A stretch of 64,000 nucleotides of DNA from Micromussa lordhowensis (GCA_964020085.1 OZ026608.1:3098981-3162980); one strand, 5' to 3'; numbered from the stretch's first letter, positions 22,271 through 33,232 are shown. Numbers and translations: made by a program. The notes: generated from the letters alone by a model not told the origin.

Positions 22271-22617
22271 AATGATAAATGCCAATAAGAGCAGGGCCAA
22301 ATCCAGTAAGCACTATACTATAAAAGAGGAGTACATCCACATGCATGTGCCCACACTAAAAACTTGGGTCCTTAACAGAAGAAGCGCATAACAGCTTGGA
22401 GCCCATAACAGGTCTTAGGAGCCAAAACAGCTGATAAGCCATAGCAGCTGGGTAAAAACAAACAGATGCCCATAACAAGCTTGTAACTCAAACAATAGCT
22501 GACACGACGACGTTCATGGCACCAGCCACCAAGGACCTGATTGCAACACCATGGTATAAACAGCAGCCGTGTCTTTGTCGCTAGACCAATGTGTAACACA
22601 AGGCAGCAAGCAAGTCT
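22271..22617 (-). other. DIRS remnant between the two nested insertions
   Basis: Flanked on the right by the TTAA insertion. Minus-strand residues THWSSDKDTAAVYTMVLQ near 22560 continue the element beyond CFCGSHVGT at 24521. No other feature recognised. Confidence 0.5.
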
Positions 22618-23141
22618 TTAAAGTGCACCTAACCCTAAATTTTTTTTTTCCGCCTAAAATAATCGTCATGCTTTGGTGACTATTTCTTCGAAAAAGTTTT
22701 TGGATTTGGTCAAATCCTTGAATTTTTATGCCCCGTTGAAGCACGGAAAATAACACCTGATAACACTCACGGATGTTTTGTAACAGCGACGTTGCAATTT
22801 CCACACTTGCACCTAAAGTTCAGCTAAGTTAAGTTAGCAGAAAAGTACGCCGGAAGCAAGCGTGCCAACACATGTAATGCATAAACTATAGCTCACGCTG
22901 CAAAGTACATACAATAATAATAATTCTTAAGGATCACATTAAATTCATCTTAATCGTGACTTGTTGTTTTATCTTGGAAGGTGATAACGTGTGCCAATTA
23001 GTTGCTCTTAAATGCATAACAATAGCTTGTGCATGTGTCTTCTACCTGTGTATCAATCTAAACGTAAAATGTTAAATAAATGGAACGAAGTCATGTAATT
23101 AAAGCCGCACCGTGATTGTCGAAGTTAATATGCTTGCGGCA

Positions 23142-23271
23142 AATCAAATGAAGAATGATCGTCGCAGTTGTGATCGCAATTTTTGAAATTGCGTAAAGAA
23201 GCCTAAAAAAAAAAGTTCAGGACTTCAATGGGGTTTGAACCCGTGACCTTGCGATTCCGTTGCGATGCTCT

Positions 23272-23306
<35 letters not shown>

Positions 23307-23458
23307 AGGTCAATTTTGGGTTCATGTGTTCCCGTGAAAGATATGTAAGTGAATGATGCATATGAAAGAAATCATATGTGAACTGCGAATATGAAATCAA
23401 ATGAAGAATGATTGTCGCAGTTGTGATCGCAATTTTTGTAATTGCGTAAAGAAGCCTG
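23142..23458 (-). repeat. tRNA-derived repeat flanked by 65-bp direct repeats
   Basis: The block caaatgaagaatgatcgtcg through ttgcgtaaagaagcct occurs at 23142-23203 and 23394-23455 with few differences. Between them on the minus strand is a tRNA-like segment and about 100 bp of unrelated sequence. The arrangement is one unit plus a partial second of a tandem or SINE-like repeat that is abundant in anthozoan genomes, from memory. Confidence 0.75.
23221..23291 (-). repeat. tRNA-like segment, not a functional tRNA
   Basis: 71 nt. Acceptor arms GGCTTCA and TGAAGTC pair fully (one G-T). The D arm (TAGCTCAGTTGGTAGAGC) and T loop (GGTTCAAACC) are canonical. The anticodon stem pairs badly, and the base expected to be T33 is absent. 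It is therefore a repeat-borne tRNA relic that retains pol III A and B boxes. Confidence 0.8.
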
Positions 23459-23825
23459 AGTACAAATTATAGATATTGCTCGTGGTTTATGGATAAAAAC
23501 GAACTCAAAACTGTGAATTAACATAGCCAGCGACGGCATGTTAGCGACCTCGAACGTAGCACCGGAAACCGTCGTAAACCATTACAGGTTTCTCTCGCTG
23601 CGGTTTAATCTAAAACCACTCTACATCGAGCGCACTAACAAAAACGTAGGCTGCAGAGTACTTTATTCTGTTTTCTGTGTTGTCGTAGTGAAATGGTGCA
23701 TAGTGAAATTAACATACGACGCTCTCACTATGATGCAAATACATGTAGTTGTGAAAATACTTTCATCCATGTTCTGATCGCTACTCTGTACTCAGATCAC
23801 ATTTAGAAAATAGATATAACATATG

Positions 23826-23902
23826 TGGGACGACCTGACTATTTTGTGGAACGATCTGACTATTGATTGGAACGATCTGACTTGGAACGATCTGACCATA
23901 GA
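23826..23902 (+). repeat. tandem repeat of about 15 bp (tggaacgatctgact)
   Basis: Four to five imperfect copies of ggaacgatctgact. Confidence 0.85.
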
Positions 23903-23934
23903 ACGAAATGACCGGATACCAGGGAAAAACCCGC

Positions 23935-24238
23935 GAATGCAACATTCCTTCAGTTCTACATTGCCCTGTAACTGGTCTCGTTCGAGCTCTTCGTTAGCCT
24001 TCATTTCTTCTTGATATTTTTCTATCCATTCTGCATCAGCCAGTGGCTCGTCAGTGTAAGCAGCATCGTCATCGCTTGAATCGTTCGAGGTTTCTTGTGA
24101 TCGTGGTGAGACGCGGCATTGATAAATGCCCTTCGTCTTCAAGTTCGTATCCAGCGATAAAATTGATTTCCGAGTCGTCTGAGCCGAAGCTCGTCTCCAA
24201 GTCCGATGATTCGGAGGACATAGTAATTTTTTCTTCAA
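23935..24238 (-). pseudogene. N-terminal piece of a P2X7-like accessory ORF of the transposon
   Basis: The minus frame has an acidic stretch, then DEPLADAEWIEKYQEEMKAN and ELERDQLQGNVELKECC. In cnidarian transposon-associated proteins this block precedes a cysteine-rich domain resembling the cytoplasmic part of P2X7 (from memory). Here the cysteine-rich part is missing, and the frame runs into a tandem repeat. Confidence 0.5.
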
Positions 24239-24520
24239 TTACAGAGACTATCAAGACCAAATAGAATGAATTTTCGTGCTAGAAACGCTTTCGCAGATCG
24301 ACGACTGGCTGAGAATTGCTTGAGCGTCTTCTCGAAGTGATGTCACAACTCTACTCTGCCCAGATCCCCATTTACGCAGTCGTGGTCCATTCGGAACTCG
24401 ACTTCAACGGGGCATAAAAATTCAAGGATTTGACCAAATCCAAAAATTAGAAGAAGTAGTCACCGAAGCATGATGATGTTTTTAGGCGGAAAAAAAATTT
24501 AGGGGTTAGGTGCACTTTAA

Positions 24521-26358
24521 GTCCCAACATGGGAGCCGCAGAAGCAAAGCTGAAGTGCCAGTAGCCCAAAAGGTGGTGCACCTGTAGTGAAGACACAGCT
24601 GGCAGCTGATCCTGGAATAAAGATGCCCTCATAAGGTTGGATGCTGAGGGAGTTCGTTACAAACTCCCTCCACGTACCACGCTTGGTAATGAGCAGGGGC
24701 CACCAGGGTGCAGAGTGCCATTCTGGGACTAAGAGGTTTCCATCCTCCCCTCCATCTGACATGTGCCGCAAAACACGGGGTACCAGGTATGGTGGAGGAA
24801 AGAGCCAATTGTAATCCCCTGTCCACGACACAGTGAAGGCATCAACAGTTTCACAACCAGGGTTGAGGAATCTGCTACAAAACCTGTCCAACTGCCTAGT
24901 GTTTACACTCCCAAACCGGTCGACTGTACGAGGACCCAAACACTTGTCCAAGTAAGCAAAACAAGAAGGATCAAGCTTATAGTCATTTGAATCTTCAATC
25001 CGTGACAACTCGTCAGCAACCCCATTCAAATCCCTGCTGATCCACTCCACAGTTAGATGAATGTTAAACTCCCTGCACAGCCTATAGATATTAACTGCCT
25101 CCTGGTGAAGGTCAGATTTGTGGCTGCCTATTGACAGGATGATTTCAGTGTTCTTGTTGTCAGTTCTGTGTAGTACCTCCTTGCCTCTTAGCAGGGGAGC
25201 AAAAGACTTCAGAACTAGACCAGTTGCCCGCAGTTCCCGGAAGGTGGAGCTCTTGCTACTCTCGTCGACTGACCAATTACCTACTGCCACTTTCCCACCA
25301 ACCTGAACAGCAAATCTGCCCCAACCAGAATCACTAGCATCTGAGTAAGTCAACACTTCAGGCTTCGGACTAAGAGACCAAATCGGATAGCCTGTATTAC
25401 AAAAATTCTTCTCCCAGAAAACAACCTCACTTTGGGCATCTGCAGATAACTGGAAAGGGCTGTCGCATGAAACAGCTTGCAGGATGTCTCGGTATAAGCT
25501 TCTAGTCCAAAGGCGTACCACTGGACCCAGCGCCAAACTCATGGAAGCCAGGAGTCCTGTAAACTGGGCGGCGGTGCGTGCAGATACCACAGACTTTTGA
25601 GCGGTAACATCCCCCAGCACTTTGTGAAAAGCATCTACACTGTACCCTTCTTTGAGGGACTTGAAAAGTTCCATCTTGTAAATTCAAGACAACCCAACAG
25701 CTCCCCGGATTGGACTGGCACCCATTGGCTCTTCACATCATTGGCCACAAAACTGCTACGCCGCACATCCACTCGCATGATGTCTGAATCCCGCTGCGCT
25801 TCAGAGAAATCAGAATCTGCTCCTGCGCCATCATCTAGGTAAGTAAATATACGAATTCCCTGCCTTCTCCAGTGCTTTGTCAGGGCTTTTTGGATCTTTG
25901 TAAAGATAAAAGGACCAACTGAAAGGCCGAAAGGCAAAACGGTATACTTAAAAAACTTACAGGAACCATCAACCATCCAAGAGCAGCCAAGGTGGTGATT
26001 CAGATATCCACTGGTATAGTCAAATTTGAAGAACCAGTCACCCTGTTGGAACAAGTCAGCTGCTGTATGAATGCCCTCATATTTGAATTTACATGACCAG
26101 AGATGTTGATTGATATAGCGTAAATCCACACTAAGCCTAAGTTTTCCTGAACTGTTCATGGCTACGCCCAATGGACTGCACAGATGAAGGTCTGTAGGAT
26201 TCACCTCCACCAATGCACCACCAATGTGCCCGACTTCAGCAATTTAGAAATGTCAGCAGACGCAAACTCAGCATTGCATAACACGCTTCTGTGATTCTGA
26301 AAAAACTTCGCCTCAGGTAACTCGACAAATGGCAAGCAATAACCTTCACGAATAACTC
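24521..26358 (-). pseudogene. reverse transcriptase and RNase H of the minus-strand DIRS element
   Basis: RT part (26213-25635): GKLRLSVDLRYINQHL, catalytic Asp in FFKFDYTSGYLNHHL, YTVLPFGLSVGPFIF, and the FTYLDDG box. A frameshift near 25650 leads into the 24517-25674 frame with the RT thumb and RNase H: LTYSDASDSGWGRFAV (Asp), TFRELRATGLVLKSF (Glu), HRTDNKNTEIIL (Asp), and NGVADELSRIED (Asp). The C-terminal WLFPPPYLVPRVLRHM is a conserved tail in many DIRS elements, from memory. The frame ends where the TTAA-flanked insertion begins. Confidence 0.8.
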
Positions 26359-26527
26359 TCAGTAACCATTTACTTGCCAGAAAGCAATGTTCTCTCGCAG
26401 GCGACCTTTAACAACAACACAACTATGATTAACGTCAACAGATAAATCCTCTCTGATTATATTATAAAAAGGGTCACTCACAGAACCATCACAGCAGAGG
26501 TCGATGGCCGTTCCGGACATCAGTAGT

Positions 26528-27367
26528 TCACTGGCTTTTTTGTTGATAGTTTCCTGTGGACTGTCCAACAGCTCCAGCGCCATTCTGGACGTTGGCAGCA
26601 CGGCATTCCCTGGCAAAGTGTCCTGGTTTGAAGCAACGAAAGCAGACAGACCGCACGTCACGTGGTTGACTCTGTTTACCCGCCACTAATGGCGTCACGT
26701 AACTCACATTACCGCACTCGAGGATAACCCTCCTATCCGAAGCACGTGGAATAACTCCTTTAGCCTTCGAAACCTTGGAGGAAGCCGCTCTTTTCTTTTC
26801 CTCCCTCAACTGTTTGCTTTCCTTAACAGCCTTACGTATGTTCTTTTTGTCATCCGAGTCGCTAGCAAGCGGATCGGCAGTGTAGCAAGCAACCGTATCC
26901 CATCCATACTTTTCGGCAAGTAAGATGTGCTTGTTCCTTTCCACAAGCAAATCCTTACCTTCGTCAATTTTCTCCAACACTTCCTTGTTTAGTTGGTATT
27001 GCTTCTTGTTACCAGCGAAGCGAAATTCTGGATCTGCTGCATGGGGTTTCTGAGCGCTCTGAGATTTCGAGCTCGCCATTTTGCTCTGCAAGTGCTTCAG
27101 CTCGGTAGCATTGGCTTGCTGTTGCTTAAGAAGCTCCTTCGCCCAGTCTGGTGGTTCTGAAGAAGCGTGGGGAGTCGAAGAACTTCCATGACTACTCCTA
27201 CTCGACCCACCTCGAGAACTGCGATCAGATGTATGATCTTCGCCACTTCGCCCGGAAGAACAATTCGTTGGGCTCTTGTTGTAAGCTTCAAGCCGTTTAG
27301 CAGCTCTAGGTCTCGTACAAGGATTATCCTTTGCCATTAGAAACGAAACAAATTGAGAACGCAGCAA
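26528..27367 (-). pseudogene. gag-like protein of the minus-strand DIRS element
   Basis: Open frame of 279 codons. A likelier start is the second Met (about 27337, MAKDNPCTRPRAAKRLEAYN). It has a Ser/Gly-rich low-complexity stretch (about residues 40-75), a helical region with LLKQQQANATELKHLQSKMA and later charged helices, and one CCHC knuckle near the end (CFRCFKPGHFARECRAANVQ). This is typical of a nucleic-acid-binding capsid-like protein. The frame itself is intact; whether the protein was ever complete downstream is unclear. Confidence 0.7.
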
Positions 27368-27404
27368 ACAAGCAATATGAAACGTCTGAAAATTGAGAGA
27401 ACTT

Positions 27405-27450
27405 AAACCATGTCAGGTAATGGCGGATGGCAAAACAAAAACTGGCTGGC
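27405..27450 (+). repeat. block shared with about 9256-9290
   Basis: Catgtcaggtaatggcggat followed by ggcaaaacaaaaactg occurs here, just upstream of the minus-strand gag. With two changes it also occurs at 9256-9290. It is likely part of the DIRS 5' end, so the 9.2-kb copy may be a stray fragment. Confidence 0.65.
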
Positions 27451-27600
27451 AGCGAGCACTGTACAGAGCCGAGTTTCTATGATCCTCTCAGTTAAGAAAT
27501 CTGGCCAAGTGAGACTAAGTACTGCTTTTGTGAAAAACAAGCATGGCAGACTTCCGTGAGTGCGAGGCGTTTGTACTCTTTGTAAAGTTTGCAAATGTCA

Positions 27601-28630
27601 TGCATATTTCACGTTCCTACATCTAAATCTTGGACAATTTGAGGCATCGGGGATACATAAATATGTGAATATTCCAGCGTTAAGTGTAAACTTGTGAGCA
27701 GGAATTCCACTACGAATTGATGTTGATGTTTACCTCAAGTGTGAGCTAGACTGCAGTCATCATAGTGTGTTTAGCAGTTTGTTCGAGTATTTTTTTTGTA
27801 ATGGTACTGTATATCAACGGGACTCCATAGTTGCTTTTTGGAACAGCTTTGTGACGCTAATGTTTGCACTTAACTGACAGGGTAAAAGCAGGCTTTATAG
27901 TGAGTGCAGTGGGTAAGGTGCTTTTCTGTTACGTTACTACAAGGGGTCTGTTTCAGTTTCAGGCAAAGCATCTGCCATAATTATTTTATCAAAGTGAATA
28001 CTGGATAGGTCCGTCAGCAGAATTGAGAATTCATCGGCATCTCTTTGGTTACAACACAATAGTTGTGTTGTTGATTGTTTTTGTTTCTTCATAATCATCC
28101 TTAGACTTTTGTTTTGATCTTCGAGACTGTACAGCTTAAATAATGGGTCCAATCAAGTAGTTGAGATGGACAGTGTGCTGGAAGTTTGACTTTACACTTC
28201 ATTTTGTTGCTCTTTCTGTACGTAGCCCTTTCCCTCACATTAAATTTTTTTCCCATGTCTGAATCAGTTTTCAAACGGTTCATGCTCCTCTCTTGCACTA
28301 AGAATTGCCATTTGAGACAAGTACTGTTACCTGTAAAGACTTCATTCATCTGACTTTATATTAGTCTTTCATATTGTCTTATTTAGCTATCCTTCCATTA
28401 GAGGAATAAAACAAACTTGATCTCATGGTTACCAGCCATTTAACCCCCAAGTTTATTGGCCCTTAGCGAGTTAGCCCCTTTGTTATTTTAAATTTTTTTT
28501 GTCTCAGAGCTGTTGATATAAATTGCTAACAGCGAATAAAAAGTTTTCGGATTGAAGGCAAATCCTGAACACACAGTAATGGCAGCAAAACATGTTGTGG
28601 TTTTCGCGTTATGCCATGCTTATTATGATT
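27601..28630. other. intergenic, nothing recognised
   Basis: AT-rich. The short minus frames at 27937-28349 show no recognisable domain. Confidence 0.5.
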
Positions 28631-28635
28631 GACAG

Positions 28636-28684
28636 ATTTCTTTACTGGAGTGATCGTGGAAACCAGAAATCGGCAAGATTAAAG
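28636..28684 (+). pseudogene. orphan YWTD-type mini-exon
   Basis: Preceded by the acceptor gattgacag. After one leftover base it reads FLYWSDRGNQKSARLK and then meets a donor-like gtagtc. The exon at 346 starts with one leftover base and YMYWTGRGR, so intron phase and residue position are the same. It breaks off where the real exon continues. It is probably a relic of a related receptor gene or a duplicated exon. Confidence 0.4.
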
Positions 28685-28774
28685 GTAGTCACCCCTGATT
28701 TTAAATAATTTGTGACATTATATCTTGGTTAGTCTGCTCAACTCTGGACCAGATTTACAAGGTTTAAGCTCTGG

Positions 28775-29021
28775 CTGGAGACATTTTTCTTGGGCAAGAC
28801 ACTTTGCCCTCACAGTGCCTGTCTTCACTCAGGTGTATAAAATTAATGGTTACCAGTGAATTTAATGCTGGGGGAGTAACCCTGCAATGGAGTAACATCC
28901 CACCCAGGGGGTGGGCAGGAGTAAAAATACTCCTAATTGTTTCATACTGGAGACAAGCGCAGGCCCGATGACCACTCCTTCACCTACCTCACAAATTAAA
29001 AGATAGATAGATAGATAGATT
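28775..29021 (+). repeat. SINE copy, plus strand, with GATA tail
   Basis: Same core (TTCTTGGGCAAGACACTTTG, CTCAGGTGTATAAAATTAAT) and tail (CATACTGGAGACAAGCGCAG) as the 6.7- and 17.1-kb copies. It ends in a (GATA)n tract at 29001-29021, typical of SINE tails that use a LINE's priming. The tRNA head is degraded. Confidence 0.85.
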
Positions 29022-30210
29022 GCAATTTTATTGTGAAGATGCGCTTAGCTTTTGTGAGACCAGCTAGTTTACAGGTATTTTGCACTAAATAAATTAAGAG
29101 AACTGATACAAATTATAAAACATCTATGGCATACTAAGTAAAATTCAAAATTCCTAATACTGATTAATCATCATACACAAAACAAAAGAATTACAATAAA
29201 GAAATAAAATGGATATAAAAAACTATAATAATTTGTATTGCGTGAAAAGCGGATAAAATTATTGTCATAGTAGACCTGATAGATCTAGTGTTCTGATACA
29301 GTTTTTAAAACCTTGAAAGTTCGAACTGTTCTGCTTGAGTCAGGTAATGAGTACCATTTAGAAATTTATTTGTTAACCTCTTTAAAATGTAAATTGTATT
29401 TTACAGAAAATCTCAAGGAGTGAATGTTAATAGCCACCTAATTGTATCACAGACCACAGCTTCAGAACTGTTTGTATCATTCATATTGTGCGTATTGTTC
29501 ATATTGTGCAAGTTCAAAGGACCAAGGTGAGCTGAGGTGAAGATTATAGTGAATTGTGTCTGGTAAAGGACTGAAACTTTTCAACAGAACAGGCTTATGT
29601 ATGTTTGGAGCTCTCACAGAGATCACTTCTATGAAAATTTTCCTCCACATGTTACAATTGAAGGAGCCTATAGCAAAATACTCTAAAGATATTTTGTCTG
29701 AAATGTTATATTTCAAGGAAAACTGAGTTAAATTTTCATGACCAATATGGTGCTTTTCAAATTAAGTTTTGGAAAGGGTCATTAAAACTACATGTAGGAT
29801 CTTGTACAAAAAATGGAGTTTAGTCATTATACTTTGAAAATTTATGATGAATGCTGTACATATTTACATGTAAGGGATAAATTTCTATATCTGAAGTCAC
29901 TAGATGGCATATTACACTAGAAAGTTAAATCCAGAAATGTTGAAATAATGTGGGAATTTGCAGATCTGCATAGACTTTGAGTTTGCAGAACATTTCTTCA
30001 AGGTTGCATGATGTGGTATTTCTGGCTATATTGTTATCTAAAGAAGAGGAATTTGAAGTTCTCACACACCACTGGTAGCCATGTCAAGCTGTCCACTGCT
30101 GCTTGACATCTATTGCTAAACCAAAACTAATAGAAATTGCAATCTGCTTAAGACAGGAAAGAACTAAAAAAGTTTAAGGCTTGTGCATTACAGTGGCATT
30201 GTATAAAGAC
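29022..30210. other. intergenic, nothing recognised
   Basis: AT-rich, no gene. A fragment related to the 9.1-kb repeat (TTCTCACACACCACTGGTAG) is at about 30058. Confidence 0.5.
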
Positions 30211-30214
30211 TTAA

Positions 30215-30413
30215 AGAGGTACATGTACTATGACCAAAATCGCATCTTTTCTATCTAAGCCATTTAAAAACATAAACAAGTAGTCTGTATGAGAAAAAAA
30301 TGCTGTTACTATTCACAAATATCTCTTTTTGTTCCGGAGATATTCAAGTTTTTAAAATCTGCAAATTAACCAAGTGATGACGTCATACACTCAACCAAAT
30401 TTTGATCAAGAAG

Positions 30414-30446
<33 letters not shown>

Positions 30447-30896
30447 TTGATTATTTGCAGTAAGATTCTACGAAATGTGCTCCATGATATGAGCTCCACA
30501 GTTTTGTTCTCATGACAACGTACTGGGTTCCAGACCTCCCCAATGTTAAAGGCTTTTCTGGCCACATTTGGGTTCCATTTTGATGTTTGCTAATGGTGCC
30601 TCATATGCATAATCCAGCAAGCATATAAATATGTTAGCTTGAGTTCATGGCCTCATTTAATGTTTTTCAAGCTGAAAATCACTAACATATTGAAAAGTGG
30701 GTGGGGACCAGATTTTTTTATAGCCATAGGTGTGTTTCCTGTAGAACTATCAGCGTACTGATTTGTAATGGTCTGCTGCAAATTGACTGAGATACATGTA
30801 GCGCTATTTGCATATTTTACACATTTGTCAAACTTAAATATCTCCGGAACCAATGCAGATATTTGCAAGGGGTAAAGATTTGATCATAGTACCACT
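30215..30896. mobile_element. 682-bp TTAA-flanked element
   Basis: TTAA at 30211-30214 and 30897-30900. Ends AGAGGTACATGTACTATGAC and, inverted, AGTGGTACTATGATCAAATC share GGTAC and ACTATGA.CAAA. Interior AT-rich, including gatgacgtcatac. No coding signal. Confidence 0.65.
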
Positions 30897-30925
30897 TTAA
30901 AATCTTCGGGTGGGTGTGCAGGAAG

Positions 30926-31031
30926 GCCAACAATGTTTAGCCTGCGAGCAGGCTCGCTTGTTGTTGTAGGCCCACAGGAAAACGCAGGCCTACAACAACA
31001 AGTGAGCCTGCTTGCAGGCTAACAATGTTGG
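30926..31031. repeat. long near-perfect hairpin
   Basis: Arms of about 46 nt (30926-30972 and 30986-31031) around a loop of about 14 nt. The core TAGCCTGCGAGCAGGCTCGC and TTGTTGTTGTAGGCC has only two or three mismatches to its complement. Each arm itself contains the short palindrome CCTGC-AGCAGG. Confidence 0.9.
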
Positions 31032-31081
31032 ACACATCGGAAACAACTGCCTGGCCCAGGCCCCAGCGGTGTGTGAGAAAA

Positions 31082-31702
31082 ACATTTTTCACTTATTTCA
31101 TTTCACTCAGCTAGTGTGAAAAATTACCCAATACACTGTAATTCAAGTCGTTGCCCATCTGTTAGATTCTTTTGTTTCAACTTGTGTAGAAACTGCTCTT
31201 TATTTTTAAACTAAAGTTAATAAATTTGTAACTGGAATTTGTGTGTTCTTGTTTTGTACTTAATTTCAGATACTTAGACCCATGAATTGATGACTTCTAT
31301 GTTGACCGCACAGGGTAATCATTAATAGAAAAAACCTCACATAATGTGGCACTTAGTAATGCTGCTCAATCAATCAATCAAAGACTTTATTGACATGTCA
31401 AAGTTTATCATTATCATTATCATGTTATCCTCCTATGAGCATCTCCTTTCATTGCACTTTTGTTGTCCTGAGGATGTCTGTTTATCTCAGGTTTGACTGT
31501 ATATCCAATATATTCTGGAAACCATAACTCTATAGTCAGCGTGATATACAATGTATTAGAAGAAGGGCTAAGCCCGAAGCATTTAGCTAAACAGCAACTA
31601 TGTGACACTTTTAGGAGAAAGTGGTTTCCCACAGAAACGTGAAGGGTAATCTTATCTGAAATTCTAAAAGAGGCGTGTATCACAATCTCATTTATGGGTG
31701 TG
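31082..31702. other. intergenic, nothing recognised
   Basis: AT-rich with (CAAT)n-like microsatellite at about 31367-31382. No gene. Confidence 0.5.
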
Positions 31703-31966
31703 GCTCTTGCTGATTTGCACCTCTAAGAGGGACCAATTTCTGACGAGAAAATGAATCAGCAAAAAGTACATTTAAATGTTCTCTGATGGAGACCTGTAGG
31801 CTGACACCTCCAGTAAGCTAGATGGAAATAATGTGCTCTTGCTGATTTGCACCTCTAAGAGGGACCAATTTCTGACGAAAAAATGAATCAGCAAAAAGGA
31901 CATTTAAATGTTCAGTGATGGAGACCTGTAGCCTGACACCTCCAGTAAGCCAGATGGAAAAAGCAG
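31703..31966 (+). repeat. 132-bp tandem duplication
   Basis: Unit starting gctcttgctgatttgcacct repeats exactly once (31703-31834, 31835-31966) with about five differences. This indicates a recent duplication. Confidence 0.9.
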
Positions 31967-33116
31967 TCTGGTATTAGATCAAAAGTGATTACCTTACTGG
32001 AGACTGTGATGCTGTGATCAGCCAAGAGGCTCACTGGCTGACTGTACATGTATCACTTGAATAATGTGGTAGCTTGCATGAAAGACGGTTATATTGAAAA
32101 GGTGAATGTTAATCGAGTCCATATGTGACCCCCCTTACATATTTATTTTGATGCAAATCTAGTTTGTGCAAGTAGCGAATAGAGTAGTGAATTTTTTAAT
32201 CTTTGACAAAGCCTTTGATCGAAGCTATGCTTTTCTTTCATTTTCCACCATGTAACCCCGGGGGTAATTCATTGAATACAATATCCACCTCGGTGAATAT
32301 TTGTAATAGTTCATGAGAATTTAGATTTGCAAATTAATTAATTATGCAGGCAATTTTTCATCTCACCATATTTTTACTCGAAGACCGTTGTCGTTGATGT
32401 GCTTCAAGCTATGGATTAAATATCCTAAAGAGATTGGTTTACAAAGATACCTTTAGCTAGGAATAGTGCTTGTAAAGTCTACTAGTCGGTAAGTTCGCTA
32501 ACTTTCACAAATTGTTTATTTTTCCGATATTAAAGTTCAAATGTAAACCGATGAATATGCATTTCTCTATCTTGCGTTATATCTTCAAGTTTATGTAGAA
32601 TATTTAACTTATGTTCTTTTGAGGGAAGTCTCAATTCAGAATGTCTGTGTTTTTATTACTTTGGAGATGAAAGTGTTCAGAAATTTTGCTGGCAACTTTC
32701 AACACTACAGAAGTGGTATTCGCTCCAGAATCTACCGCCAATTTCGTCCTCAGAAATTTGGAAGAGCAACCTCGCGTTTCAGAAACACCTTGCAGATTTC
32801 TCTGCTCTTCAATAGTAGCAGTACTTTTCAGTGAAAACACAAACATTTATCTGCTGTTTTGTATACATGTATCTTCTCTATGGTAGGCTGTGTTCTGCCC
32901 ATTCAAGTCAAGTTTACTGCAGGCTGACGCCGTGAAATTCTTTACTTCAGGAGTGGTAAGTACTTCATTTGTTCTTCTCAAACTCATTAATAATTCATCA
33001 AGTTCAAACAAAGGAAATCATGATCCTGACGGTGGTTTGGATACCCGGTCTTAATTTGCACAGATTTTGACGATTTTACTTCTCCGTTTACTCCTTAGTT
33101 TTTGTTTCGATTGAGA

Positions 33117-33232
33117 AGATATATCAAACACTCGAGTCAAAAATACTCCGCTGCGCGTCGTATTTTCAACTCTCTTCTCGGTGTTTGGATATCACGATGA
33201 AACACTGTCACTCGTGTTTGATATATTACTTA
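33117..33232. repeat. foldback repeat
   Basis: Gatatatcaaacactcgagt at the left and actcgtgtttgatatatta at the right are inverted copies. CTCCGCTGCGCGTCG and nearby palindromes lie between. Confidence 0.7.

Larger units (their letters stand above)
22622..24516. mobile_element. TTAA-flanked Kolobok-like DNA transposon inserted in the DIRS element
   Basis: TTAA at 22618-22621 and 24517-24520. Termini AGTGCACCTAACCC in inverted orientation extend for roughly 130 bp, through GCCTAAAA, CATGCTT.GGTGACTA and TTTTGGATTTGGTCAAATCC. The interior keeps only a short P2X7-like ORF piece, a tandem repeat and a tRNA-derived repeat. It is therefore a non-autonomous, internally deleted copy. TTAA specificity is shared by Kolobok and piggyBac elements; the ends and cargo favour Kolobok. 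Confidence 0.85.
17453..27600 (-). mobile_element. second DIRS-order retrotransposon, split by two nested DNA transposons
   Basis: Read right to left on the minus strand: gag with a zinc knuckle (27367-26528), RT and RNase H (about 26280-24521), tyrosine recombinase (22270-22156 continued at 18318-17453). Removing the inserts at 22622-24516 and 18319-22155 leaves about 4.4 kb, a normal size for this class. Reading frames continue across both insertion points. This is a different family from the plus-strand element at 12.4 kb: the gag and recombinase sequences are not close. Confidence 0.8.

Noticed and set aside
23221..23291. functional tRNA gene
   Set aside because: The anticodon stem does not pair and T33 is missing; the unit is part of a repeat.
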